64,000 nucleotides of DNA from Cyanobium gracile_A (GCF_034931305.1 NZ_JAYGHY010000003.1:1-64000); one strand, 5' to 3'. Numbered from the stretch's first letter, positions 34,792 through 43,294 are shown. Notes: a model not told the origin generated them from the letters alone. Made by a program: numbers and translations.

Positions 34792-35799
34792 TCAGAACTG
34801 CTCCAGGAAGCGCAGATCGCTGCTGAACAGCCTGCGAATGTCGTCAATGCCGTGGCGCACCATGCAGAACCGCTCCACCCCAAGACCGGCGGCAAAACCG
34901 CTCCAGCGTTCCGGATCGAGGCCCAGACCCTCGAGCACCGCCGGATCCACCATCCCGCAGCCCATCACTTCCAGCCAGCGACCCCGCCACTGCACGTCCA
35001 CCTCGGCGGAGGGTTCGGTGAAGGGGAAGTAACTGGCCCGGAAGCGAACCGGCAGATCGCCGAAGAACTGCTGCAGGAAGGTGGTGACCGTGCCGCGCAG
35101 ATGGCTGAAATCGAGCCCCTCGTCGAGGGCGAGCACCTCCACCTGATGGAACACCGGGGAGTGGGTGGCATCCACCGCATCGCGGCGGTACACCCGGCCG
35201 GGGGCGATCACCCGCACCGGCGGCGGGTTGGCTTCCAGATGGCGGATCTGCACGGGAGACGTGTGGGTGCGCAGCAGACGGTCCCCACCGAGGTAGAAGG
35301 TGTCCTGCATGTCCCGGGCCGGGTGGTGTTCCGGGATGTTCAGGGCGGTGAAGTTGTAGTGGTCGGTCTCGATCTCGGGCCCTTCGGAAACCCGGTAGCC
35401 GAGGCCGGCGAAGATGTCGACGATCTCCTCGATCGTGCTCTGCAGGGGATGGCGGTGGCCGGGGGGCACGTAGCTGCAGCCCGCCGTCACATCGATCCGT
35501 TCCCGTTCCAACCGCTCCACCATGGCGGCGTTGCGCACGGCCTCGAGCCGGGCGCCGAGCAGGTGCTGCACCTGGTCCTTGAGCCGATTGGCCCGCTGAC
35601 CCACCAGGGGACGCTCCTCACCGGGCAGGCGGCCCATGGCTCCCAGCACCCCCGAGAGCCGACCCTTCTTGCCCAGCAGTCCCACCCGCAGCTCCTCAAG
35701 GGTGGCCGCATCGCTGGCGTTGGCGATGGCGGCGGCGGCCTCTGCCTCCAGGTGCTCCAGCTGGTCGGTGAGCTGCTGCAGGCTGACGGTGGCGCTCAC
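34792..35799 (-). CDS. pheS: Phenylalanyl-tRNA synthetase alpha subunit
   Basis: Catalytic subunit of the tetrameric phenylalanyl-tRNA synthetase. It has 335 residues. A coiled-coil N-terminal arm (LTDQLEHLEAEAAAAIANAS) precedes the class II core. Motifs visible include HPLQSTIEEIVDIFAGLGY, RTHTSPVQIRHLE, GRVYRRDAVDATHSPVFHQV (motif 2 region), FRASYFPFTEPSAEVDVQ and GLGVERFCMVRHGIDDIR (motif 3). GTG at 35799 gives the usual family start; a longer open frame runs across the surE region antisense and is rejected. It is divergent from surE, and nadK follows on the same strand. No pheT is in the window. Confidence 0.95.
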   Translation of the reverse strand: MSATVSLQQLTDQLEHLEAEAAAAIANASDAATLEELRVGLLGKKGRLSGVLGAMGRLPGEERPLVGQRANRLKDQVQHLLGARLEAVRNAAMVERLERERIDVTAGCSYVPPGHRHPLQSTIEEIVDIFAGLGYRVSEGPEIETDHYNFTALNIPEHHPARDMQDTFYLGGDRLLRTHTSPVQIRHLEANPPPVRVIAPGRVYRRDAVDATHSPVFHQVEVLALDEGLDFSHLRGTVTTFLQQFFGDLPVRFRASYFPFTEPSAEVDVQWRGRWLEVMGCGMVDPAVLEGLGLDPERWSGFAAGLGVERFCMVRHGIDDIRRLFSSDLRFLEQF

Positions 35800-35872
35800 G
35801 GGACAGATCAGGGAAGAAAGCGACTGTAGGCAGCAGCGTCTAGCTTTCCGGTAGTCCCCGCGGTCGAGGCCG

Positions 35873-36691
35873 ATGGCACCGCTCCGGATCCTGATCAGCA
35901 ACGACGACGGAGTCTTTGCCGATGGCATCCAGGCCCTGGCGGCTGAGGCGGCCTCCCGCGGCCATGCGGTCACCGTGGTCTGTCCCGACCGGGAACGCTC
36001 CGCCACTGGCCATGGCCTCACCCTGCAGACCCCGCTGCGGGCAGAGCGGGCCGACGAACTCTTCGCTGCGGGTGTCACCGCCTGGGCCTGCAGCGGCACC
36101 CCTTCCGACTGCGTCAAGCTGGCCCTGTTCAGGCTGCTGGAGCAGACCCCCGACCTTGTGCTCTCCGGCATCAACCACGGCCCCAACCTCGGCACCGACG
36201 TCCTCTATTCGGGCACCGTGTCGGCGGCCATGGAGGGGACGATCGAGGGCCTGCCCGCCCTGGCGGTGAGCAGCGCTGATTTTCACTGGCGTCGCTTCGA
36301 GGCGGCGGCGGCCTTGGCTCTCGATGTGGCCGAGCACATGCATGCCGGCGGCTGGCCCGAGGGGATGCTGCTCAATCTCAACGTGCCACCGCGACCCGCC
36401 GAGGCCCTCGCGCCCCTGCGCTGGTGCCGCACGGCGGTGCGGCGCTACATCGATCAGTTCGAGAAGCGCACCGACCCCCGTGGCCGCATCTATTACTGGC
36501 TGGCTGGCGAGGTGGTGGACGATCTGGAGGGCTCGGGAGCGGGCCCGGCAGACTGGCCCACCGATGTGGCCTGGGTGCAGCAGGGTGGATCGTCCCTGAC
36601 GCCCCTGCAGCCCGAACTCTTCTGGCGCGGTTCCATCGCGTCATTGCCGGCCATGGAGGCTCTTGGCCAGGGCGATCAGGTCTTGCGATAG
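35873..36691 (+). CDS. surE: 5'/3'-nucleotidase SurE
   Basis: Metal-dependent phosphatase acting on nucleoside 5'- and 3'-monophosphates; a survival protein in stationary phase in E. coli. The 272 residues start MAPLRILISNDDGVFADGIQ, with the metal-binding Asp pair in NDDG, then VTVVCPDRERSATGHGLTL, a Ser/Asn/Asp block in CSGTPSDCVKLAL, and SGINHGPNLGTDVLYSGTVS followed by AAMEG. The C-terminus is less conserved. ATG at 35873. It is divergent from pheS across 73 bases. Its 3' end overlaps the convergent DUF3611 gene by 16 bases. Confidence 0.95.
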   Translation: MAPLRILISNDDGVFADGIQALAAEAASRGHAVTVVCPDRERSATGHGLTLQTPLRAERADELFAAGVTAWACSGTPSDCVKLALFRLLEQTPDLVLSGINHGPNLGTDVLYSGTVSAAMEGTIEGLPALAVSSADFHWRRFEAAAALALDVAEHMHAGGWPEGMLLNLNVPPRPAEALAPLRWCRTAVRRYIDQFEKRTDPRGRIYYWLAGEVVDDLEGSGAGPADWPTDVAWVQQGGSSLTPLQPELFWRGSIASLPAMEALGQGDQVLR

Positions 36692-37257
36692 ATCCGCTGC
36701 AGCAGCCAGAGGCTCAGGATCAGGGCGATCAGGTGGGCGAACAGCACCTGGGTGTTGCTCAGCACCGAGAGCATCTCGATCGAGGTGATCGGCAGCCCCA
36801 CCACCCGACCGCCGCTGCCCGGCGTGGCCTGCAACTGGGCCCCGAGGAAGCCGGGCACCTGCTGGGAGGCCTGGACGAACAGACTGCCGGCCAGGGCTTG
36901 GTAGCCGACGGCGGCCAGGGTCAGTCCGGCCACATCGACCACCAGGCCCCGCTTCACCAGCCGGGAGGTCTCCCCCCGGCTGGGGCGTACCGGGCTGGCC
37001 AGGGCACGCCCGCAGCGCACCACCAGCCAGGATTGCCACAGACTCCAGAGCAGAACGAGGAACGAGAGGGTGGTGAGCGAAAGGCCGGGGCCCAGCCCCA
37101 GGGCGCGAGAGGAGTTGGCCGCCAGCCGGCCGCCGATGTTGTTGAACACCAGCACCACCACCACCACCACCCCGAGAGCCAGCTGGACCCAGAAGCGCAC
37201 CCAGGCCGTGCGGCGAAGGGCGTCGGCCATGCGCTGCAGGTCCAGCTGGTCGGCCAT
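36676..37257 (-). CDS. DUF3611 family membrane protein
   Basis: A 193-residue membrane protein of the DUF3611 family, found in cyanobacteria and plants, function unknown. It begins MADQLDLQRMADALRRTAWV and has four hydrophobic segments: FWVQLALGVVVVVVLVFNNI, LSLTTLSFLVLLWSLWQSWL, VDVAGLTLAAVGYQALAGSL and TQVLFAHLIALILSLWLLQR. The basic C-terminus (RIYRKT) should be cytoplasmic. A run of CAC/ACC triplets near 37148-37168 encodes the polyvaline part of the first helix. ATG at 37257 is chosen; a long upstream frame is antisense to ribF. It overlaps the end of surE by 16 bases. Confidence 0.85.
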   Translation of the reverse strand: MADQLDLQRMADALRRTAWVRFWVQLALGVVVVVVLVFNNIGGRLAANSSRALGLGPGLSLTTLSFLVLLWSLWQSWLVVRCGRALASPVRPSRGETSRLVKRGLVVDVAGLTLAAVGYQALAGSLFVQASQQVPGFLGAQLQATPGSGGRVVGLPITSIEMLSVLSNTQVLFAHLIALILSLWLLQRIYRKT

Positions 37258-37320
37258 GGAGACGGGAACGGTGATCCCAAACTTGGCATGGGAGGATCCA
37301 GCCGGCGAGGGCCCAGGCCG

Positions 37321-38283
37321 TTGATCCCCCTTCACGACCCGCGCAACGCCCTGCGACCCACGGCCATCGCCCTGGGCAGCTTCGATGGACTGCATCGGGG
37401 CCACCGCCGGGTGATCACCGCGGTCACCGAGGTGCAGCCGGTGGCGCAGCAGCGGGTGGTGCCCACGGTGGTCAGCTTCTGGCCCCACCCCCGGGAGGTG
37501 CTCCACGGGGAGACGCGGCTGAGGCTGGATCTGCCCGAGGAGAAGCTGGAGCTGCTGGCACCCCTCGGCATCGAACAACTGGTGCTGGTGCCCTTCACCC
37601 GTGAGCTCGCAGCGCTCACGCCGGAGCGCTTTGTGCAGGAGGTGCTGGCCGAGCAGCTCCAGGCCTGCCGCATCGCCGTGGGCACCAACTTCCGCTTCGG
37701 GGTCGACCGCAGCGGTGACGTGGATGATCTGGCCCGCATCGGCGCCGCCCTCGGCATCGATGTGCGGGTGCTGCCGATGCTGTGGGACGGGGCCGAGCGG
37801 GTGAGCAGCAGCCGCATCCGGCGTGCCCTGGCGGCCGGAAACATTGATGAGGCCGGACGCCTGATGGAGCGCCCCTACCGCTTCAGCGGCCCGGTGGTGC
37901 AGGGCCGCGGCCTGGGCCGCCAGCTGGGCTGGCCTACCGCCAACCTGGCGGTGGATGGGCGCAAGTTCCTGCCGCTGGAAGGGGTGTACGCGGCCCTGGC
38001 CTGGCGGGACGGCGAGGCTGGGGCGATGGCGGCGGTGATGAACCTTGGCCCCCAGCCCACGGTGGACCCCCTGGCGCCTTCGGCGGTGGAGGTGCACCTG
38101 CTGGAGCGAAACCTCGAGCTGGCGGGCGCTCGGCTGACCGTCCAGCCCCTGAGATTGCTGCGTCGGCAGCAGACGTTTGAGAGTCTCGAGGCCCTCAGTC
38201 GCCAGATCCGCCTGGATGCCGACCAGGCGCTGCAGATATGTGACTCCTGGTGCGGACCTTCGTTTCCCCCTCCTCTCGCCTGA
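37321..38283 (+). CDS. ribF: Bifunctional riboflavin kinase/FAD synthetase
   Basis: Converts riboflavin to FMN and then FAD. It has 320 residues. The N-terminal nucleotidyltransferase domain carries AIALGSFDGLHRGHRRVI (the HxGH-type site) and the RLRLDLPEEKLELLAPLGIE block, then VGTNFRFGVDRSGDV and the ISSxxIR-like SSSRIRRAL. The C-terminal kinase domain (from about 185) has GRGLGRQLGWPTANLAVDGR and LLERNLELAGARL. TTG at 37321 (LIPLHDPRNALRPTAIALGS) is preferred because the protein then starts like other RibF proteins; ATG at 37288 is the alternative. It stands alone and rightwards, just ahead of the ThiD2-ThiE gene. Confidence 0.93.
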   Translation: MIPLHDPRNALRPTAIALGSFDGLHRGHRRVITAVTEVQPVAQQRVVPTVVSFWPHPREVLHGETRLRLDLPEEKLELLAPLGIEQLVLVPFTRELAALTPERFVQEVLAEQLQACRIAVGTNFRFGVDRSGDVDDLARIGAALGIDVRVLPMLWDGAERVSSSRIRRALAAGNIDEAGRLMERPYRFSGPVVQGRGLGRQLGWPTANLAVDGRKFLPLEGVYAALAWRDGEAGAMAAVMNLGPQPTVDPLAPSAVEVHLLERNLELAGARLTVQPLRLLRRQQTFESLEALSRQIRLDADQALQICDSWCGPSFPPPLA

Positions 38284-38326
38284 CGGACCCCTCCCATACC
38301 CTGGAGACCTCACCCCCCCCAGTCCG

Positions 38327-39409
38327 GTGACGCCGCAGCCCCCAGTTCCGTCGCCGACCCTCGACAGCGAGCGCGCCGCCATCGAACGCTTGCTCGATGC
38401 CAACCTCGATCGGGCCCGCGAGGGGCTGCGGGTGCTGGAGGACTGGGCCCGCTTCGCCCTGGACCGTCCCGACCTGGTGGCCCGCTGCAAGGACCTGCGC
38501 CAGCGCCTCGGGCGGTTGCACCAGGAGCGCTACAAGCTGGCGCGGCACACCGCCAGCGACCCGGCCGCAGGCATGACCCACCCAGCCCAGGCCGAACGTC
38601 AGAACGGCGCCAGCGTCCTGGCCGCCAATGCGGGCCGGGTGCAGGAGGCCCTGCGGGTGCTGGAGGAGTTCGGTCGGATGGAGGATTCCGCGCTGGCGGC
38701 CGACGCGGCGGCGATTCGCTATGCCCTCTACGACCTGGAGGTGGATCTGATCCAGGCCGGCCGCGGCGGCGACGAACGCCGGGCCCTGCTGCGCCGCTGC
38801 CACCTGTACCTCGTCACCAGTCCGGTGGAGGGGTTGGAGGAGGTGGTGGCTGCCGCCCTGGCGGCGGGGGTGCGTCTGGTGCAATACCGCGCCAAAGCCG
38901 GCGACGTCCCCGATGACCGGCGCCGTTTCGCCCAGGCGAGTGCGCTGCGCCAGCTCTGCCAACGCCATGGGGCCCTGTTTCTGGTCAACGACCGCATTGA
39001 CCTGGCGCTGGCCGTCGGGGCCGATGGCGTCCACCTCGGCCAGGGCGACCTGCCGCCGGCCGTGGCCCGTCGTCTTCTGGGGCCCGACCGGCTGATCGGT
39101 CGCAGCACCCACTGCCTCGAAGACCTGCATCGGGCGGTTGCCGACGGTTGCGACTATGTCGGGGTGGGGCCCGTCAAGGCCACCCCCACCAAGCCGGGCC
39201 GCGACCCGGTGGGGCTGGCCTACGTGAGCCAGGCGGCCGCGGAATGCCCCCTGCCCTTCTTCGCCATCGGCGGCATCGACCTGGCCAACCTGGCGGCCGT
39301 GCGCCGGGCCGGGGCGGAGCGGGTGGCTGTCGTGCGGGCCATCACCCAGGCAGAGGATCCCGGGGCCGCCGCCGCTGCCCTGCTGGCGGGACTGGAGTCT
39401 GGGGCGTGA
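38327..39409 (+). CDS. thiE: ThiD2-ThiE fusion: thiamine-phosphate synthase with N-terminal HMP-P kinase-like domain
   Basis: Joins HMP pyrophosphate and thiazole phosphate to thiamine phosphate. The 360-residue protein has an N-terminal all-helical domain (about 10-150: RLLDANLDRAREGLRVLEDW, NAGRVQEALRVLEEFGR) matching ThiD2, an alternative HMP-P kinase. The ThiE domain (about 155-355) has VRLVQYRAKAGDVPD, FLVNDRIDLALAVGADGVHL, RSTHCLEDLHRAVADGCDYV and GVGPVKATPTKP, then FAIGGIDLANL. GTG at 38327 begins the ThiD2 part. It overlaps thiS in a GTGA at 39406-39409. Both domains in one chain are the normal cyanobacterial arrangement as far as I know. Confidence 0.93.
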   Translation: MTPQPPVPSPTLDSERAAIERLLDANLDRAREGLRVLEDWARFALDRPDLVARCKDLRQRLGRLHQERYKLARHTASDPAAGMTHPAQAERQNGASVLAANAGRVQEALRVLEEFGRMEDSALAADAAAIRYALYDLEVDLIQAGRGGDERRALLRRCHLYLVTSPVEGLEEVVAAALAAGVRLVQYRAKAGDVPDDRRRFAQASALRQLCQRHGALFLVNDRIDLALAVGADGVHLGQGDLPPAVARRLLGPDRLIGRSTHCLEDLHRAVADGCDYVGVGPVKATPTKPGRDPVGLAYVSQAAAECPLPFFAIGGIDLANLAAVRRAGAERVAVVRAITQAEDPGAAAAALLAGLESGA

Positions 39410-39645
39410 CGGACGCATCTGCAAGGAATGAGCCGGGGGGGCTGCGGCTGCGGGTCAACGGTGAAACGCGCCCCTGCCCGGCGGGTCTTTGTCTCGATGC
39501 GGTGCTAGTGACCCTCGGCTATCAGCCGCGCCTGGTGGTGGTCGAGTTCAACGGCGAGATCCTGCCCAGGGAGCGCTGGGCCGCCCAGTCCGTGGGGGAA
39601 TCCGATGTGCTGGAAGTGGTCACCATCGTGGGAGGGGGTTCCTAG
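39406..39645 (+). CDS. thiS: Sulfur carrier protein ThiS
   Basis: Beta-grasp protein that carries sulfur as a C-terminal thiocarboxylate for thiazole synthesis. It has 79 residues: GLRLRVNGETRPCPAGLCLD with the opening strand, VLVTLGYQPRLVVVEFNGEI, and VGESDVLEVVTIVGGGS. The fold and the terminal glycines mark ThiS, but the chain ends with Ser after three Gly. Activation by ThiF requires a free terminal Gly carboxylate, so this residue is notable (see findings). GTG at 39406 overlaps the ThiE stop. The DUF1517 gene follows 27 bases later. Confidence 0.9.
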   Translation: MTDASARNEPGGLRLRVNGETRPCPAGLCLDAVLVTLGYQPRLVVVEFNGEILPRERWAAQSVGESDVLEVVTIVGGGS

Positions 39646-39672
39646 ATTCCCGTCATCAAAAGGTCTCTAGAG

Positions 39673-40632
39673 ATGGGTTCCCGCTTGTTCCGGCGCCTGG
39701 CCGCTCTGATCGTTGTGCCTGTCCTGGTGGCGGGACTGGTCATGGCGGCCCCCCAGCCCGCCCAGGCGGCCAGCGGTGGCCGTATCGGCGGCGGCAGCTT
39801 CCGTTCCGCTCCGTCGATGCCCCGCAACTACGGCGGCGGAGGCGGCGGCTATCGGGGCAGCTATGGAGGGGGCTACGGCGGTGGCTACCGGGGCGGGGGC
39901 ATGGGCTTCCCCTTCATCGTGCCGATTTTCGGCTTCGGCGGCGGCGGTCTGTTCGGCTTCCTGATCCTGATGGCGGTGGCGGGCGTCGTGGTCAATGCCC
40001 TGCGGGGCGGCGGCGGCGGCCCTGCCCTGGGTGGCTCCGGTTCCGACCTGGCCTACAACCCCCGTCCCGACGGTCCGGTGGCGATCGCCCAGATCCAGGT
40101 CGGCCTGCTGGCGTCCGCCCGCGACCTTCAGGACGACCTGCGACGCCTGGCCGGCTCGTCCGATACCTCCAACAGCGCCGGCCTTCAGAGGGTCCTGCAG
40201 GAAACCAGCCTCTCCCTGCTGCGCCATCCAGACCTCTGGGTGTACGCCAACGGTGAAGTGGGCCAGGTCCCCTTCGCCAGTGCCGAATCCACGTTCAATC
40301 GCCTCTCAATGCAGGAGCGCAGCAAGCTGGAGCGGGAGCTCACCGCCAATGTGGCGGGACGCCGTTTCAGCGAGCCCGCGACTGTGGCCCCCGGGGCCAG
40401 TGACGCAGCCAGCGACTTCATCGTTGTCACCCTGCTGGTGGCCAGCCGCCAGCGACTGGCGATCAAGGGGGCCCGTTCCGCCGATGATCTGCGCGATTCG
40501 CTCCAGAAACTTGGGGCGCTCGGTGCGGATGACCTTCTGGCCCTGGAGGTGATCTGGCAGCCGGAAGGGGCCGGAGAGGTGCTCAGCACCGAACAGGTGA
40601 TCACCGCCTATCCCGATCTTCAACATCTCTGA
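39673..40632 (+). CDS. DUF1517 family Gly-rich membrane protein
   Basis: A 319-residue protein of the DUF1517 family, present in cyanobacteria and plastids, function unknown. Residues 8-34 form a signal segment (AALIVVPVLVAGLVMAAPQP then AQAA). Residues 35-78 are a Gly/Tyr/Arg low-complexity stretch (GGGGGGYRGSYGGGYGGGYR). A membrane helix (GLFGFLILMAVAGVVVNALR) follows. The rest is a soluble domain (VAIAQIQVGLLASARDLQDD, LSLLRHPDLWVYANGEVGQV, SDFIVVTLLVASRQRLAIKG). The ATG at 39673 is preceded by an AAAGG about eight bases upstream. It is rightward, after thiS. Confidence 0.9.
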   Translation: MGSRLFRRLAALIVVPVLVAGLVMAAPQPAQAASGGRIGGGSFRSAPSMPRNYGGGGGGYRGSYGGGYGGGYRGGGMGFPFIVPIFGFGGGGLFGFLILMAVAGVVVNALRGGGGGPALGGSGSDLAYNPRPDGPVAIAQIQVGLLASARDLQDDLRRLAGSSDTSNSAGLQRVLQETSLSLLRHPDLWVYANGEVGQVPFASAESTFNRLSMQERSKLERELTANVAGRRFSEPATVAPGASDAASDFIVVTLLVASRQRLAIKGARSADDLRDSLQKLGALGADDLLALEVIWQPEGAGEVLSTEQVITAYPDLQHL

Positions 40633-40680
40633 GTGCTCCGCCTTGCCAGGCCAGGTGGGCTACCCCAAACTGCACTTGCC

Positions 40681-40854
40681 ATGCATCGGGCGCCGGTGAT
40701 TCCTCATCGGATCAGCTGGATCAATACGCCTGTCCTGATTGAGGCGATCGAGCGCTATGAGCAAGGCCGTTTGCCCCGCTCCCTGACCCTCTGGCTGCAG
40801 ACCGTCCTGGAGCTTGAGGGTCCCCCCTCAGGGCCCCTGCTCCCTGGCGGCTGA
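40681..40854 (+). CDS. Small hypothetical protein (57 aa)
   Basis: A 57-residue protein starting MHRAPVIPHRISWINTPVLI, then EAIERYEQGRLPRSLTLWLQ and TVLELEGPPSGPLLPGG. The middle is amphipathic helix-like. It is compact and coding-like, and follows DUF1517 with 48 bases between; a GTG at 40633 directly after the DUF1517 stop gives a 73-residue version. Its last 27 bases overlap the 3' end of larB on the other strand. It could be a short conserved cyanobacterial protein, but there is no family to name. Confidence 0.5.
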   Translation: MHRAPVIPHRISWINTPVLIEAIERYEQGRLPRSLTLWLQTVLELEGPPSGPLLPGG

Positions 40855-41544
40855 AGCCACCCCATTGGCCAGCTGCAGGATTCGCAGGGCCGCCATCGCG
40901 GCGCCATAGCCGTTCTCGATGTTCACCACGGTGAGCCCCGGGGCGCAGCTGGCCAGCATGCCCATCAGGGCCGCCTGCCCCCCGGCGCTCACCCCGTAGC
41001 CGACCGCCACCGGCACCCCGATCACCGGCTGGGGCAGCAGCCCCGCCAGCACGGTGGGCAGGGCCCCCTCCATTCCGGCGCAGGCGATCAGCACCCGGGC
41101 CCGGCGCAGACCCTCGAGCTCCGCCAGCAGCCGGTGCAGCCCGGCCACGCCCACGTCGAGCACGAGGTCGCTGGCCACCCCATGGCAGGCCAGGGCCAGC
41201 CGGGCTTCCGAGGCCACGGCCAGGTCGCTGCTGCCGCCGCTGAGCACCGCCACCCGCCCGAAGGCCGGATCGGCGGGCGGGGGTGGGGGCCAGGTGAGGC
41301 AGCGGGCCAGGGGATGATGCTGCGGTGGGTCGGCCCCGCCGCTGCCGAGCTGGTCGGCCAGCAGCCGCTCCACCGCCGCGGCCTTCTCCGCGCTGACCCG
41401 CGTGACCAGGGCCAGCTCCCCGGCTTGACGCAGCCCCAGCATCACCGCAGTGATCTGCTCGGCACTCTTGTGCTCGCCCCACACCGCCTCCACCATGCCA
41501 AGCCGTTGGCGGCGGCCCAAGTCGAGCCTGGCGTCTTCGTTCAC
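40828..41544 (-). CDS. larB: Nickel-pincer cofactor synthesis protein LarB
   Basis: Carboxylates and hydrolyses nicotinic acid adenine dinucleotide in synthesis of the nickel pincer cofactor of lactate racemase; related to the PurE AIR carboxylase fold. It has 238 residues. It has LGMVEAVWGEHKSAEQITAV at the start, then VAVLSGGSSDLAVASEARLA, VLIACAGMEGALPTVLAGLL, PVIGVPVAVGYGVSAGGQAA and VVNIENGYGAAMAALRIL. GTG at 41544 overlaps the TIGR03792 stop in GTGA. It is last in the leftward run era, lyase, trmD, ispF, TIGR03792, larB. No larC, larE or lactate racemase gene is in the window. Confidence 0.92.
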   Translation of the reverse strand: MNEDARLDLGRRQRLGMVEAVWGEHKSAEQITAVMLGLRQAGELALVTRVSAEKAAAVERLLADQLGSGGADPPQHHPLARCLTWPPPPPADPAFGRVAVLSGGSSDLAVASEARLALACHGVASDLVLDVGVAGLHRLLAELEGLRRARVLIACAGMEGALPTVLAGLLPQPVIGVPVAVGYGVSAGGQAALMGMLASCAPGLTVVNIENGYGAAMAALRILQLANGVASAAREQGP

Positions 41545-42056
41545 CGAACCTCCACGGCTGCCGCCGCTGGCGTGAGACCCAGCCACTCGAGGGAGCCGGC
41601 GTCCACCAGGGGAAAGGGATTGGCTGGGGTCTCGGCACCCGGCTCCGGGGATTCGAGCGCCAGGGCCCTCCTCGCAGCAGCCTCGAACTGGCCTTGCACC
41701 GCTTCGATCTCGCTGACGGGGATGGCCAGCCACTGACGGCGGCTGCGCCAGCGGATCAGCAGGAGGCCTTCCTCCCGTTCAGCGTCCCAGAGCAGATCGC
41801 GTTCCAGGAAGCCGTCCTGTCGCCGCAGCCAGGGGCCCCAGGTCTCCTGCTCCGCCTGCAGCCAGGCCTTTCGGGCGCCGGCGGGCACCTTCACCCTCAG
41901 CTGTTCCACCACGGCCGTGGGGGGATCGATCCTGCCATGGCTGACGAGCGGCGGGCTCAGGGCGCTGGCCCTCGCTGGCAGACCGGCCAGTACGAGCACC
42001 ATCAGGCCGAAGCAGGCCAGCAGACCACCCAGACGGCAGAGAGGGCCGCGGCTCAT
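41541..42056 (-). CDS. TIGR03792 family protein, exported
   Basis: A 171-residue protein matching the cyanobacterial TIGR03792 family, function unknown. A signal segment (LGGLLACFGLMVLVLAGLPA) is followed by the ferredoxin-like domain: VVEQLRVKVPAGARKAWLQA, EQETWGPWLRRQDGFLERDL, LLLIRWRSRRQWLAIP and IEAVQGQFEAAARRAL. ATG at 42056 overlaps the ispF stop in ATGA, and the stop overlaps the larB start in GTGA, so it is tightly embedded in the operon. Export is predicted but not certain. Confidence 0.85.
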   Translation of the reverse strand: MSRGPLCRLGGLLACFGLMVLVLAGLPARASALSPPLVSHGRIDPPTAVVEQLRVKVPAGARKAWLQAEQETWGPWLRRQDGFLERDLLWDAEREEGLLLIRWRSRRQWLAIPVSEIEAVQGQFEAAARRALALESPEPGAETPANPFPLVDAGSLEWLGLTPAAAAVEVR

Positions 42057-42538
42057 GGCTGGTGCAGCAGCGCCACGGCATGGCAGGCGATGCCCTCCTC
42101 CCGCCCGGTGGGCCCGAGTCCCTCGTTGGTGGTTGCCTTGACGCCCACCTGCTCGGGAGCCAGGCCCAGGCGACCTGCAATGGCCTCGCGCATGGCGGCG
42201 ATATGGGGCTTTAGCCGTGGGCGCTCCGCCACCACCACCGTGTCGATGTTGAGCACCTGCCAGCCCCGTTCCGCCACCAGCTCCATCACCTTCTCGAGCA
42301 GCACCAGGCTGTCGGCCCCCCGCCAGCGCTCGTCCTCCGGTGGAAAGTGGGTGCCGATGTCCCCCAGGCTGAGGGCCCCCAGCAGGGCATCCATCAGGGC
42401 GTGAACGAGCACGTCGGCATCGCTGTGGCCCGCCAGCCCAAGGCCGTCCGGATGCTCCAGGTGCACGCCGCCCAGGATCAGGGGCCGACCGGGTACGAGC
42501 CGGTGGATGTCGTAGCCGTTGCCGATGCGCAGCTGCAT
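42053..42538 (-). CDS. ispF: 2-C-methyl-D-erythritol 2,4-cyclodiphosphate synthase
   Basis: Fifth enzyme of the MEP isoprenoid pathway, cyclising the CDP-linked intermediate. It has 161 residues, the normal length. MQLRIGNGYDIHRLVPGRPL holds the zinc ligands Asp10 and His12, GHSDADVLVHALMDALLGAL the third, and DIGTHFPPEDERWRGADS and VVAERPRLKPHIAAMREAIA complete the fold. The tail has GVKATTNEGLGPTGREEGIA. ATG at 42538. It lies 53 bases downstream of trmD, and ends in the ATGA shared with the TIGR03792 gene. Confidence 0.96.
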   Translation of the reverse strand: MQLRIGNGYDIHRLVPGRPLILGGVHLEHPDGLGLAGHSDADVLVHALMDALLGALSLGDIGTHFPPEDERWRGADSLVLLEKVMELVAERGWQVLNIDTVVVAERPRLKPHIAAMREAIAGRLGLAPEQVGVKATTNEGLGPTGREEGIACHAVALLHQP

Positions 42539-42591
42539 GGATGGCGTTGGAGGCTGGTCCAGTGTGGCTGCTCAGGGGTGGAGGCTGGGTT

Positions 42592-43287
42592 TCAGCGGTT
42601 CTGCTCCGCCTGCCACAGGGCCAGCAGGTCGGCACGCCGCTCGCGGGTGCGGGCCAGCTGCTGTTCCTGGCGCCAGCGGGCGATGGCGCCGTGGTCGCCG
42701 CTGCGCAGCACCTCCGGCACCGCCATGCCGCGGAATTCCGCCGGCCGGGTGTAGTGGGGGTGCTCGAGCAGCAAGCCACTGTGACTTTCCGCTTCCAGGC
42801 AGTCCGGAGAACCCACGGTGCCCGGCAGCAGCCGCACCACGCCGCTGATCACCACCATGGCGGGCAGTTCACCGCCGGTGAGCACGAAGTCACCCAGGGA
42901 CACCTCCTCGTCCGCCAGGGGGCGGATGCGTTCATCGAAGCCCTCGTAGTGGCCGCAGAGCAGCACCAGCTGGTCGTACGCGGTGGCCCAGCGCCGCAGG
43001 TCACGCTGGTGCAGCGGTTGGCCCTGGGGGCTCATCAGCAGCACGCGGCGCTGGGGCAGCATCGGGATCGCCTCGAAGGCGGCGTAGACGGGCTCGGGCT
43101 TGAGCACCATGCCGGCACCGCCGCCATAGGGAACGTCGTCCACCTTGCGGTAGCGATCCGTGGCGTGGTCGCGGGGGTTGTGGGTGTGGACCTCGGCGAT
43201 GCCGGCGGCGAAGGCCCGGCCGATCACCCCCAGCCCCTGCAGGGGCGTGAAGGCGTCCGGCACCAGGCTGACCACATCGAAGCGCAT
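42592..43287 (-). CDS. trmD: tRNA (guanine-N1)-methyltransferase TrmD
   Basis: SAM-dependent methylation of G37 in tRNAs, a SPOUT-fold dimer. It has 231 residues starting MRFDVVSLVPDAFTPLQGLG. The trefoil-knot motifs are RKVDDVPYGGGAGMVLKPEP, VLLCGHYEGFDERI (knot), DFVLTGGELPAMVVISGVVR and LLEHPHYTRPAEFRGMAVPE. The catalytic Asp for G37 is contained in the last block region. ATG at 43287. It is downstream of the lyase gene by seven bases, in the era-larB run. Unlike many bacteria it is not next to rpsP or rimM in the window. Confidence 0.96.
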   Translation of the reverse strand: MRFDVVSLVPDAFTPLQGLGVIGRAFAAGIAEVHTHNPRDHATDRYRKVDDVPYGGGAGMVLKPEPVYAAFEAIPMLPQRRVLLMSPQGQPLHQRDLRRWATAYDQLVLLCGHYEGFDERIRPLADEEVSLGDFVLTGGELPAMVVISGVVRLLPGTVGSPDCLEAESHSGLLLEHPHYTRPAEFRGMAVPEVLRSGDHGAIARWRQEQQLARTRERRADLLALWQAEQNR

Positions 43288-43294
43288 GGTGGGC

